Source: Bacteroidales bacterium (GTDB lineage Bacteria; Bacteroidota; Bacteroidia; Bacteroidales; P3). Taken from it: a stretch of DNA of 8,571 nucleotides. Every line of letters begins with the position of its first letter. The first letter of the stretch is position 1. Shown piece after piece: positions 1 through 7,049 of the stretch. The notes under the pieces were generated by a model. That model saw only the letters and a list, made by a program, of their open reading frames with translations, ran no database searches and was not told the origin of the DNA. The translations under genes and the position numbers were made by a program. The stretch is taken from NCBI GenBank assembly GCA_017560705.1, contig JAFZEK010000047.1:1-8571 (forward strand), given 5' to 3'.

Positions 1-580
1 AAAACTCCATTTGGCGTTTCATACGGTAGGCGAAAACCATCATTTCCTTTCCTAGTGTCGTTGGCGACGCAGGCTGTCCATGAGTGTGTGCTAGCATTGG
101 AATGTCTTTCCACTCGTATGCTTTCTCTTCTATAAGTGAAAGGATTTTTTCCAACATAGGATAGTATGTGTTTTCGTGGCATTCTTTGATAGACAATGGC
201 ACCGAGGTGTTGTTTATGTCTTGCGAAGTAAGTCCAAAATGTACAAACTCCTTATAGTCTTGTATGCCTAGCTTGTCGAATCGGCGTTTTATGAAGTACT
301 CTACAGCTTTCACATCATGATTAGTAGTTTTTTCTATTTCTTTTACTTCCAAAGCATCTTCGGTGCTAAAATTCAAGTATATATCTCTAAGTTGTGGATA
401 CAACGACTTATCAAAGTTTTCCAACTGAGGCAATGGCAAGTCACACAACGATATGAAATATTCTATTTCTACACGCACTCTGTATCTTATAAGGGCAGCT
501 TCAGAAAAGTTTCCACCCAAAGCATCTACCTGTTTTCTATATCTTCCATCTACCGGAGATATTGCATTTAAAGATTCCAT
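1..580 (-). CDS. purB: Adenylosuccinate lyase, N-terminal 193 residues (runs off the left edge)
   Basis: PurB catalyses two fumarate-releasing steps: SAICAR to AICAR in purine synthesis, and adenylosuccinate to AMP. It is a cytoplasmic homotetramer of the fumarase/aspartase superfamily. The reading frame opens at ATG 580-578 and stays open to base 1, giving 193 whole codons of a family that is usually about 450 residues. It begins MESLNAISPVDGRY, typical of PurB. It carries NHDVKAVE (87-94), TSQDINN (118-124) and the catalytic-His segment HTHGQPASPTT (165-175). The SS-x-MP-x-K-x-NP signature loop would lie outside the window. The start is only 6 nt after the stop of the PHP phosphatase gene and has no clear Shine-Dalgarno sequence, so it is probably co-transcribed and translationally coupled. 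The identification is very secure; only the 3' part is missing. Confidence 0.97.
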   Translation of the reverse strand, partial: MESLNAISPVDGRYRKQVDALGGNFSEAALIRYRVRVEIEYFISLCDLPLPQLENFDKSLYPQLRDIYLNFSTEDALEVKEIEKTTNHDVKAVEYFIKRRFDKLGIQDYKEFVHFGLTSQDINNTSVPLSIKECHENTYYPMLEKILSLIEEKAYEWKDIPMLAHTHGQPASPTTLGKEMMVFAYRMKRQMEF

Positions 581-586
581 CTTGTA

Positions 587-1333
587 TTACAATTGGTTAT
601 TTAAAAATGTATTTTTCTTCAATATCTTTCGGAAGTTTGATGATTTCTCGAAGAATTCCACCAATGCCTTCCTATATTTTTCATTATGAATATCAGTACC
701 TATAAAATCTATCCACCCTTTCTCGATGTAGGTGTAAGCTCTTTGTTTTACCTCTTTGCCATAAAATCCTGCAAACGAAAGTATATTTGCCTGAAAGTAT
801 ACACCTTGTTCTTTCAGATTGTTCAGCAACGAGGATGATTCGCTAAGATATATGTAGCGCTCGGGATGTGCTAGAATTATCTCATAGCCTTTCATCTGCA
901 TATCAAAGAAGAGTTCTTCCATACCCATCATGGACTGATTGAACGAGAACTCTACTAGCAAATATTTCCCATCTATAGTCAGAAAATTGGGTTCTTCCAA
1001 TCGTTTTCTAAATCCATCGTCTATCAAATACTCTCCAGCCAAAGCTAGCTCCACTCCCAAGTCTTGCTCGGCTACTTTTTGTTTCAGTTTCTCGAATCGC
1101 TCTTTTATATCTTCCTCGTCGTTGGTGTAGCGATGAGCCTGAAAATGAGGTGTAAGATATATCTTGTTTATCCCATACCTTTTCATTTCGGCTATGCAAG
1201 AAAATGCTGTTTCATAATCCTTAGCACCATCGTCGACACCCGGAATTAAATGAGAGTGCATATCAGCACCTAAGCACTTCAATATCTTTTCTTCTCCTTC
1301 TCCCTTGTTCCCAAATAATCTATCCAAAAACAT
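587..1333 (-). CDS. PHP-domain tyrosine-protein phosphatase, CpsB/YwqE family
   Basis: A 248-residue protein of the PHP metallo-phosphatase fold. Characterised relatives (CpsB, YwqE) dephosphorylate bacterial tyrosine kinases that control capsule and exopolysaccharide export; homologues are often misnamed histidinol phosphatase. Putative metal ligands are visible in order: DMHSH (24-28, His26 and His28) followed by PGVDDG, TPH (61-63), GEY (Glu101), HPER (156-159) and GTDIH (Asp214, His216). There is no signal peptide or membrane segment, so it should be cytoplasmic. The ATG at 1333 has a good AAGGAG at 1345-1340, 6 nt upstream, which fixes the start and is unusually strong for this genome. 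It lies 74 bp after murA with no promoter-like sequence in the gap, and 6 bp before purB. No tyrosine kinase or polysaccharide gene is in the window, so its partner cannot be read from context. Confidence 0.9.
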   Translation of the reverse strand: MFLDRLFGNKGEGEEKILKCLGADMHSHLIPGVDDGAKDYETAFSCIAEMKRYGINKIYLTPHFQAHRYTNDEEDIKERFEKLKQKVAEQDLGVELALAGEYLIDDGFRKRLEEPNFLTIDGKYLLVEFSFNQSMMGMEELFFDMQMKGYEIILAHPERYIYLSESSSLLNNLKEQGVYFQANILSFAGFYGKEVKQRAYTYIEKGWIDFIGTDIHNEKYRKALVEFFEKSSNFRKILKKNTFLNNQL

Positions 1334-1407
1334 TATCTTCTCCTTATCTACTGAACCTACAATGAATGTGTTTAATCCTATTCCCTATAATTTCTAAAAA
1401 AATGTCT

Positions 1408-2709
1408 TTAATTTATTCTCTTTATATCAGCTCCAAGTTTTGCTAATCGTTCATCTATATTTTGATAACCTCGGTCTATCTGCTCTATATTGTCTATCCT
1501 ACTTACACCCTGAGCAGAAAGAGCAGCTATAAGCAATGCTACTCCGGCTCTAATATCTGGCGATGTCATACGAACACCTCTAAGCGGATGTTCATGATTC
1601 ATACCTATGACGGTGGCACGGTGTGGGTCGCAGAGAATTATCTGTGCTCCCATATCTATCAGTTTATCCACGAAGAAAAGTCGGCTTTCAAACATCTTTT
1701 GATGAACCAACACGCTGCCTTTAGCTTGAGTAGCCACCACCAAAGCTATGCTTATAAGGTCAGGGGTGAAACCTGGCCATGGTGCATCAGATATGGTCAT
1801 TATGGAGCCATCCATAAACCTATCTATCGTATAGTGTTCTTGTTGGGGTATTATAATGTCGTCGTTGTGCTGCCTAATGTCTATACCTAAACGCTTGAAC
1901 ACCTCAGGTATTAGCCCCAAATGGTGATACTGCACGTCTTTTATCGTTATCTCCGACCTTGTCATTGCTGCCAATCCTATAAAGCTACCCACCTCTATCA
2001 TATCGGGTAGCAAGCGATGAGTGCAACCCTTTAGGCTATCCACTCCTTGAATAGTCAGCATATTAGAACCTACGCCGGAAATGACAGCACCCATCTTGTT
2101 CAGCATTCCGCATAGCTGATACACGTAGGGTTCGCAAGCGGCGTTCATTATAGTTGTAGTACCCTTAGCAAATACCGAAGCCATAATTATATTGGCTGTT
2201 CCTGTTACGGAAGCTTCGTCGAGCAATATATATGTACCTTTCAGCTCTTTCGCAGACACAGAGTAGTGGTCGCTATCGAAAGACACTTCGGCACCTAGCT
2301 TTTCAAAGCCATAAAAATGAGTATCCAACCTACGACGACCTATTTTGTCGCCACCCGGCTGAGGCACTACAGCTTTTCCGAACTTGGACAATAGCGGCCC
2401 TACCACTAATATAGAACCACGCAAAGCCGTTGCTTGCTCCGAAAACTCTAGAGTGTCCATTTTGGATATGTCTACATTATCGGCCTGAAAACTATAAGTC
2501 CCTTCGGCCAACAAATCCACTTTCACATTAAGCAGTTTAAGCAGTTCTATCAGCTTATTTACGTCGCGTATATTGGGGACGTTTTCTATTATAACCTTTT
2601 CGCTTGTAAGCAATGTAGCACATATTACTTGCAAGGCTTCATTTTTGGCTCCTTGTGGCACTATCTCGCCTTTCAACCTATTTCCGCCTACTATCTCAAA
2701 TGAACTCAT
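1408..2709 (-). CDS. murA: UDP-N-acetylglucosamine 1-carboxyvinyltransferase with Asp in place of the catalytic Cys
   Basis: MurA transfers enolpyruvate from PEP to UDP-GlcNAc, the first committed step of peptidoglycan synthesis, in the cytoplasm. The 433-residue length suits the family, which folds as two EPSP-synthase-like domains. Visible landmarks are GAKNEAL (20-26, with Lys22-Asn23 at the PEP site), the active-site loop PGGDKIGRRRLDTHF starting at 118, PGFTPD in the second domain, and the C-terminal RGYQNIDERL near the end. The loop residue corresponding to E. coli Cys115 is Asp121 (codon GAC at 2349-2347). Asp at this position is known from Mycobacterium and Chlamydia MurA and makes the enzyme insensitive to fosfomycin. 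The gene follows the DUF4290 gene by 78 bp, a gap that contains a 9-base T run on the coding strand but no convincing hairpin or promoter. All six Ile codons in the last 30 residues are ATA. Confidence 0.97.
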   Translation of the reverse strand: MSSFEIVGGNRLKGEIVPQGAKNEALQVICATLLTSEKVIIENVPNIRDVNKLIELLKLLNVKVDLLAEGTYSFQADNVDISKMDTLEFSEQATALRGSILVVGPLLSKFGKAVVPQPGGDKIGRRRLDTHFYGFEKLGAEVSFDSDHYSVSAKELKGTYILLDEASVTGTANIIMASVFAKGTTTIMNAACEPYVYQLCGMLNKMGAVISGVGSNMLTIQGVDSLKGCTHRLLPDMIEVGSFIGLAAMTRSEITIKDVQYHHLGLIPEVFKRLGIDIRQHNDDIIIPQQEHYTIDRFMDGSIMTISDAPWPGFTPDLISIALVVATQAKGSVLVHQKMFESRLFFVDKLIDMGAQIILCDPHRATVIGMNHEHPLRGVRMTSPDIRAGVALLIAALSAQGVSRIDNIEQIDRGYQNIDERLAKLGADIKRIN

Positions 2710-2787
2710 GGTCTCTATCTTAGGTTATTACTCATTCATATTTTCTTTATATACCCTCTAAAAAAAAAGAAAGTGGCACATCAGCTT

Positions 2788-3483
2788 TTAAGCATGAGCT
2801 TTTTTGTTCTTGCCCTGAGCTTTGGATTTATTCTTTCCATGACGTTGAGGCTGAGGAGCAGCCTTTTTCTTCTTAGCAGGTTGCGTATTGGGTGTTATCA
2901 CCACAGCATCCACCGGTTTTTCCAATTGTGCTAAGCATTCTTTGGTGCTTACGAACTGAAAATCATCCGACAGCTTCAACGCCCCCTTGGACATATCTCT
3001 GAACTGGCTAGCTATAAGGTCGTCGTTTACGGAATCTCTGTTCCACAAAAGATAAGACTTCTTAAGCTGCTGTGCTATAAGCTCCACCAAATAATCTTTT
3101 TCTTCACCATCAGGATAAGTGGACACCTTTTCTACCAAGTTTTCCATTATCTTGCCATAATGACGATACCTTATTCTGTGTTTGCTGTATTTCAACGCCT
3201 TCGGAACAAAATCCACCGAAGCACTCTCCCTGGTAATTTCGTAAGGACAATCCACATCCAATTCGTAGTTGGCTATAATCATCATGTGGTCCCACAATTT
3301 ATGCTTGTAATCCGCAGTTTCCTTAACAGTAGGATTCACTTGCGACATCACATTCACTATTATGTTCGCTATCTGATTGCGTTTTGTCCTATCTTGTACC
3401 GTTTTAGCAAACTCTATAAGTTTGCATACGCTTCTACCGTAATCAGGTATCTTTAGTTTCTCTCTTCGTGTATTATATTCCAT
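2788..3483 (-). CDS. DUF4290 family protein with a lysine-rich C-terminal tail
   Basis: A 231-residue protein matching by eye the DUF4290 family, which is conserved in Bacteroidota and commonly sits just upstream of murA, as it does here. Its function is unknown. The start MEYNTRREKLKIPDYGR, followed by conserved segments such as DYKHKLWDHMMIIA (58-71) and HYGKIMENLV (108-117), is typical. The body looks helical and soluble; there is no signal peptide or transmembrane stretch. Residues 201-231 form a basic low-complexity tail with 10 lysines after position 203 (KKKK at 204-207, then repeated GKNK-like units), which could bind nucleic acid or simply be disordered. The gene is first in the operon: a textbook promoter ends 23 nt upstream of the ATG, leaving a leader of about 17 nt with no Shine-Dalgarno sequence. 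Eleven of 13 Ile codons are ATA. Confidence 0.88.
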   Translation of the reverse strand: MEYNTRREKLKIPDYGRSVCKLIEFAKTVQDRTKRNQIANIIVNVMSQVNPTVKETADYKHKLWDHMMIIANYELDVDCPYEITRESASVDFVPKALKYSKHRIRYRHYGKIMENLVEKVSTYPDGEEKDYLVELIAQQLKKSYLLWNRDSVNDDLIASQFRDMSKGALKLSDDFQFVSTKECLAQLEKPVDAVVITPNTQPAKKKKAAPQPQRHGKNKSKAQGKNKKAHA

Positions 3484-3506
3484 GTATATGTTTTGTTTTC
3501 AACTTG

Positions 3507-3538
3507 CAAAGATACAATTATTTAAAGTAAGAAACAAA
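3507..3538 (-). promoter_or_regulatory. Bacteroidota-type promoter of the DUF4290-murA-PHP-purB operon
   Basis: On the minus strand, TTTG (3538-3535) is followed after exactly 20 nt by TATCTTTG (3514-3507). This matches the -33/-7 consensus TTTG and TAnnTTTG recognised by the Bacteroidota primary sigma factor. Transcription should begin near 3500, giving a leader of about 17 nt before the DUF4290 ATG. The 145 bp between this promoter and the recG stop contain an AT-only stretch around 3585-3608 but no convincing terminator. Confidence 0.85.
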
Positions 3539-3683
3539 TTATTTCTGTTCTAAGAACCTAAAATCATCCGTTTCTTTTCGTAATGTATTAATATATATAA
3601 TATTATAATCCGCCGTCAAGGTCACTTTTTCCCTGGCTTCCGTCGCCCTTTTTGCTTCTTTTTTCGTCCGCAAAAGCTATTTT

Positions 3684-5783
3684 CTACGATATTTTTCCCC
3701 AATTTATTTGGAGTTTTTTATCCTTCAAATAGTTTTTCAGGCATGTATTTATATCCGTTTCTAGCAATGGGTCTTTCTGCAAAATATCCATCACGGTGTT
3801 TCGCGTCAGCCGTATAATGCTTTCGTCTTGCACTATATCGGCTATCTTCAAATGCACCACTCCGCTTTGCTGCAAACCTTGCAAGTCGCCAGGTCCACGC
3901 AGCTTCAAGTCGGCTTCAGATATTTCAAAACCATCGTTGGTTCTCACCATTGTGGCAATGCGTTCTCGCCCATCGTAGGAGAGTTTATCCGCCGTCATCA
4001 GTATGCAGTAAGACTGTTCTCCTCCTCTACCTACTCGTCCTCGCAACTGATGGAGCTGCGACAACCCAAAGCGTTCCGAATTTTCTATCACCATCACGGT
4101 GGCGTTTGGCACGTCGACACCTACTTCTATAACAGTGGTAGACACCATTATGTTTGTTATCCCCTTTTTAAAGCGGTCCATTTCATAGTCTTTGTCGGCG
4201 GGCTTCATCTGCCCATGCACTATGCTTATCTGATACTTAGGCAACGGAAAACGCCTTGACACACTTTCGTAGCCGTCCATCAAATCTTTCAAATCCAGTT
4301 TCTCCGATTCCTTTATGAGCGGATATACCACATACACCTGTCGGCCTTGTGCTATCTGATTTTCCATAAAGTCAAAGACTTTCAGCCTGGCGGAATCATA
4401 CTGATGCATTGTCTTTACAGGTTTTCGGCCTGGCGGCAACTCATCAATGACGGAGCAGTCCAAATCGCCGTAGAAAGTCATTGCCAGCGTGCGTGGTATG
4501 GGTGTAGCTGTCATTACCAATATATGAGGCGGAGTGCTGTTTTTAGTCCACATCTTGTATCGCTGTTCCACCCCAAAACGGTGTTGCTCGTCGATGACCA
4601 CAAAGCCCAAATTCTTGAACATCACATCGTCCTCTATAAGAGCATGAGTGCCTATCAATATATCTATGTCGCCATTCTTAAGGCTCTCTTTCAGTTTTCT
4701 TTTTTCGGTGGCTTTGTTGGAGCCGGTGAGCAAAGCCACCTTCACTTCCATGTGTTCCAAATACCTAGATATGCCCGCAAAATGCTGTGTTGCCAATATT
4801 TCCGTAGGTGCCATAAGACACGCCTGATAGCCATTATCTTTTGCCATGAGCATACACAGCAGTGCCACAAGCGTTTTTCCACTCCCCACATCGCCTTGAA
4901 GCAAGCGGTTCATTTGCTTGCCTGTACGCACATCGTTGCGTATCTCTCGCACCACTCGCTTTTGAGCATTGGTGAGCGAAAACGGCAAATAATTGGAATA
5001 AAAACCATTAAAACATTCGCCAATGGTGGCAAACACAAAACCCGAATTATTCTCTTTCCGCTCTTTCTTCACATACTGATAGTCCAACTGCATAAAAAAC
5101 AGCTCTTCAAATTTCAAGCGATACACAGCACGCTGCAAATCGCCCGAAGTCTTTGGAAAATGGATAGAGCAAATAGCATCATGCCTCGACATCAGCCTAT
5201 TGTCGTCCACCACATTCTTTGGCAACGTTTCTTTCAGTTGCATTTCCAAGTCAAACAACATGGTAAAAATCAATTTCGAAATAGCTTTTGTACTAATTCC
5301 TTGAGCTTTCAACTTCTCGGTAGTGGAATATACGGGCATAAAAGTCTGAATCAGCTCTTTATCCTCAGCCTTGAAGACCTCCATTTCGGGGTGAGCGATG
5401 GTGTATCTACCGTTAAAATAATTGGGCTTACCCATCACCACATATTCCACATCGGGCTTCAAATAATCTTTCACCCACCTTACACCCTGAAACCAAACCA
5501 AATCCATACTTCCGGAGCTATCGCCCAAAACGGCTGCAAGCCTCTGCGTTCTGCCGGTGCCCAGAAGCTCTACTTTTTTTATATACCCTTTAGTTACCAA
5601 ATAGTTTGAGGTGTCCCTAATTTCAGCAATGGGAACAAAACGAGTCCTATCCACATAGCGAAAAGGATAATGAGACAACAAATCCCAAAAGGTAAAAATT
5701 CCCAACTCGCGTTGCAGCAATGTAGCACGTGCAGGACCTACACCCTTAAGGTATTCTATTTTGGTATCATAAGAAAATTGCAT
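3684..5783 (-). CDS. recG: ATP-dependent DNA helicase RecG
   Basis: RecG is a monomeric double-stranded DNA translocase that remodels stalled replication forks and branch-migrates Holliday junctions. The 699-residue length is normal. The N-terminal wedge/OB region spans about 1-260 (YLKGVGPARATLL at 11-23). The helicase domains then show SLTNAQKRVV (269-278), Walker A GDVGSGKT (297-304), MAPTEIL (324-330), Walker B DEQH (398-401), TATPIPRT (425-432), STTVIEVGVDVPNA (548-561) and QLRGRVGRG (579-587). Every core motif is intact. The ATG at 5783 is preferred over an overlapping ATG at 5787, which ends after six codons; AGGAG at 5797-5793 lies 9 nt upstream of the chosen start. No promoter is visible in the 35 bp behind tRNA-Pro, so it is probably transcribed with the tRNA. 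Ile codon choice changes sharply between residues 254 and 281, at the start of the helicase core. A long open frame on the opposite strand is a shadow. Confidence 0.97.
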   Translation of the reverse strand: MQFSYDTKIEYLKGVGPARATLLQRELGIFTFWDLLSHYPFRYVDRTRFVPIAEIRDTSNYLVTKGYIKKVELLGTGRTQRLAAVLGDSSGSMDLVWFQGVRWVKDYLKPDVEYVVMGKPNYFNGRYTIAHPEMEVFKAEDKELIQTFMPVYSTTEKLKAQGISTKAISKLIFTMLFDLEMQLKETLPKNVVDDNRLMSRHDAICSIHFPKTSGDLQRAVYRLKFEELFFMQLDYQYVKKERKENNSGFVFATIGECFNGFYSNYLPFSLTNAQKRVVREIRNDVRTGKQMNRLLQGDVGSGKTLVALLCMLMAKDNGYQACLMAPTEILATQHFAGISRYLEHMEVKVALLTGSNKATEKRKLKESLKNGDIDILIGTHALIEDDVMFKNLGFVVIDEQHRFGVEQRYKMWTKNSTPPHILVMTATPIPRTLAMTFYGDLDCSVIDELPPGRKPVKTMHQYDSARLKVFDFMENQIAQGRQVYVVYPLIKESEKLDLKDLMDGYESVSRRFPLPKYQISIVHGQMKPADKDYEMDRFKKGITNIMVSTTVIEVGVDVPNATVMVIENSERFGLSQLHQLRGRVGRGGEQSYCILMTADKLSYDGRERIATMVRTNDGFEISEADLKLRGPGDLQGLQQSGVVHLKIADIVQDESIIRLTRNTVMDILQKDPLLETDINTCLKNYLKDKKLQINWGKIS

Positions 5784-5818
5784 ACATTTTATCTCCTATA
5801 GGCACATACAAAAAAAAG

Positions 5819-5892
5819 TCGGGGTGAAAAGACTCGAACTTTCGACCCCTTGCACCCCATGCAAGTGCGCTAGCCAACTGCGCCACACCCCG
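5819..5892 (-). tRNA. tRNA-Pro, anticodon GGG
   Basis: The 74-nt minus-strand sequence folds as a complete cloverleaf. The acceptor stem is CGGGGTG with CACCCCG (7 bp); the D arm is GCGC-AGTTGGCTA-GCGC; the anticodon stem is CTTGC with GCAAG around loop ATGGGGT; the variable loop is GGGTC; the T arm is GAAAG-TTCGAGT-CTTTT with one G-T pair; the discriminator is A. The anticodon GGG occupies 5858-5856 and reads CCC (and CCU by wobble). The C1-G72 pair and A73 agree with proline identity elements known in bacteria. CCA is not encoded: the 3' end is followed by C and eight T residues. It sits between its own promoter and recG. Confidence 0.96.
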
Positions 5893-5905
5893 ATTTTTCA
5901 GTTTG

Positions 5906-5937
5906 CAAAATTACACATTTTTCCGATACCTTGCAAA
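5906..5937 (-). promoter_or_regulatory. Bacteroidota-type promoter of tRNA-Pro (and probably recG)
   Basis: On the minus strand TTTG (5937-5934) is followed after exactly 20 nt by TAATTTTG (5913-5906). Transcription should start near 5899, about 7 nt before the tRNA, as is usual for a stable-RNA promoter. No second promoter matching this pattern is seen before recG. Confidence 0.83.
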
Positions 5938-5947
5938 TAAAATGTGT
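5913..5947. repeat. Inverted repeat around the tRNA-Pro -33 box
   Basis: ACACATTTT (5913-5921) and AAAATGTGT (5939-5947) are perfect 9-bp inverted arms separated by 17 bp. The arms bracket the -33 element (5934-5937) and the left arm abuts the -7 element. It could be an operator or a chance AT-rich foldback; nothing in the window identifies a binding protein. Confidence 0.4.
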
Positions 5948-6040
5948 ATTTTTCCTTTATACAGTTCATAACCCTCTTATCTATCGCAAAATATTAGCAT
6001 CATATTTTTCATAACAATCCACGTTTTATGTTATATTTTC

Positions 6041-6087
6041 AGTGATTAGAGAATATTTTTCAAGCATTTTTGCTTACTTTAGTCACT
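6041..6087 (-). terminator. Possible weak stem-loop at the end of the DUF3078 gene
   Basis: Read on the minus strand, AGTGACTAAAG (from 6087) can pair with CTCTAATCACT (to 6041) at 9 of 11 positions, enclosing a smaller hairpin AAGCA-AAAA-TGCTT (6075-6062). It overlaps the stop codon of the DUF3078 gene. No U-rich tract follows, so it is at best a weak or processing-type terminator. Confidence 0.25.
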
Positions 6088-7035
6088 ATTTTCTTCGTAC
6101 AGATTTCCAGTCCAAATTCAACTGAATACCCGAACGCTGATAAAGCTGACGTGCCAACGAATAATCTGTATCATAAATAATATTTAAACTTGCAAACGCC
6201 GACAACCACGAGTTCACATTGAACGTAACTGTGGTTTCCCAGTTCACGTCAGTTTGGCGAAAAATCTCTTTCTTTTGATACTCCCAAAACAGCTCAACAC
6301 GAGTGTATAAGTTCACGTTTTTCATCACATCTTTCTTAAAATAAAAACGCACAAAAGAGCCCCATCCCATGTAAGAGCGACCATCTTTCACACCATAGTC
6401 GGACGGATTTATACGCTCGTCTAGCACAAAAGTGTTCTTACCAGTGATGAATGAAAAAGAAGCGTTCCAATAAGTCTTTTTATACTCAAAACCAAGCGAT
6501 GTAAGCATATAGGCTGGAGCAAAAAGCGTAGAAATAAGCGTAGGCTCCTGTGCAGGGTCGGCATAAAATTTATAACTATCGTAGAACTGCGACTTTAGGT
6601 TCACCGATGCGTTGCAGTTCCAATTATGCTTCATTTTTAGCGAGAAAGTGGAGGTAAGGTCTATCTTATCATCGCTTTTTCTCAAGTACTTAGAATCGTC
6701 GAAAATCTTATCGTCATTCATATCTATCTTTAAGAATCCGAAAGCAAGGTCAGCTCTCGAATCCCAAATATAGTTCTTTGCCGAATAGGTGTAGGTACCT
6801 ACATAACCAATAGTAAACGCCACCTGTGTGTAGCCATCCGAAGCCCAATTATCATAATAGAACTGCGAAAATTTAGCGACGGCAACGACGACACTTTCCA
6901 ATTAGACGGCTGCGAGGCCGAAGTATCGGCACTAGCCGACTTACCGCCTGCATAAACATCTGTTGCTCTTGCTCCTAAAAAGGAAAAAGACATACAAATG
7001 AAACATACAATACATAACCTTTTCATCTTAAACAT
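6086..7035 (-). pseudogene. DUF3078 family exported protein, split by a -1 frameshift
   Basis: Two minus-strand frames join into one protein. The first (7035-6799, 78 codons) opens with MFKMKRLCIVCFICMSFSFL, a signal peptide, and the mature start NWKVSSLPSLNF. It then runs into 22 unrelated residues and a stop. The second frame continues the protein as SQFYYDNWASDGYTQVAFT and stays open to 6086. Joined at the heptamer 6874-6868, the product is 316 residues with continuous DUF3078 character: LRKSDDKID (118-126), STLFAPAYM (169-177), TDVNWETTVTFNVN (262-275), and alternating aromatic strands like an outer-membrane beta-barrel. DUF3078 proteins are Bacteroidota envelope proteins of unknown function. 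One missing T in the T run, a sequencing error, or programmed -1 frameshifting would all explain it. The gene follows recX by 14 bp, with no Shine-Dalgarno; ATG 7026 is an equally good start. Its Ile codons are mainly ATT (10 of 14), unlike recX and murA. Confidence 0.8.
6868..6874 (-). other. Slippery heptamer A_AAT_TTT at the DUF3078 frameshift
   Basis: In the frame of the upstream half, codons 54-56 read CTA AAT TTT. The seven bases A AAT TTT fit the canonical X_XXY_YYZ -1 slippery pattern in the correct register. A one-base backward slip makes the next codon TCG and continues directly as SQFYYDNW. A one-base deletion from a T5 run would leave exactly the same sequence. I see no strong downstream hairpin and no well-placed upstream Shine-Dalgarno-like stimulator, which favours an indel. 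Confidence 0.6.
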
Positions 7036-7049
7036 ACCATTTATAATTT

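Noticed and set aside
2760..2768. Nine-base T run (coding strand) between the DUF4290 gene and murA as a terminator
   Set aside because: There is no stable hairpin directly before it, and murA has no visible promoter of its own, so termination here would leave murA untranscribed.
3648..3676. Possible terminator after recG from CTTTTGC and GCAAAAAG
   Set aside because: The stem is short and bulged, and no U-run follows on the minus strand.
4347..5609. A 420-codon open frame on the plus strand opposite recG
   Set aside because: recG on the other strand has every helicase motif. The translated plus-strand product is rich in His, Gln and Cys without recognisable motifs, which is typical of an antisense shadow.
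6784..6805. Palindrome GTAGGTACCTAC as a stimulator for -1 frameshifting
   Set aside because: It lies more than 60 nt downstream of the slippery heptamer, too far for a typical stimulatory structure, and is within coding sequence.
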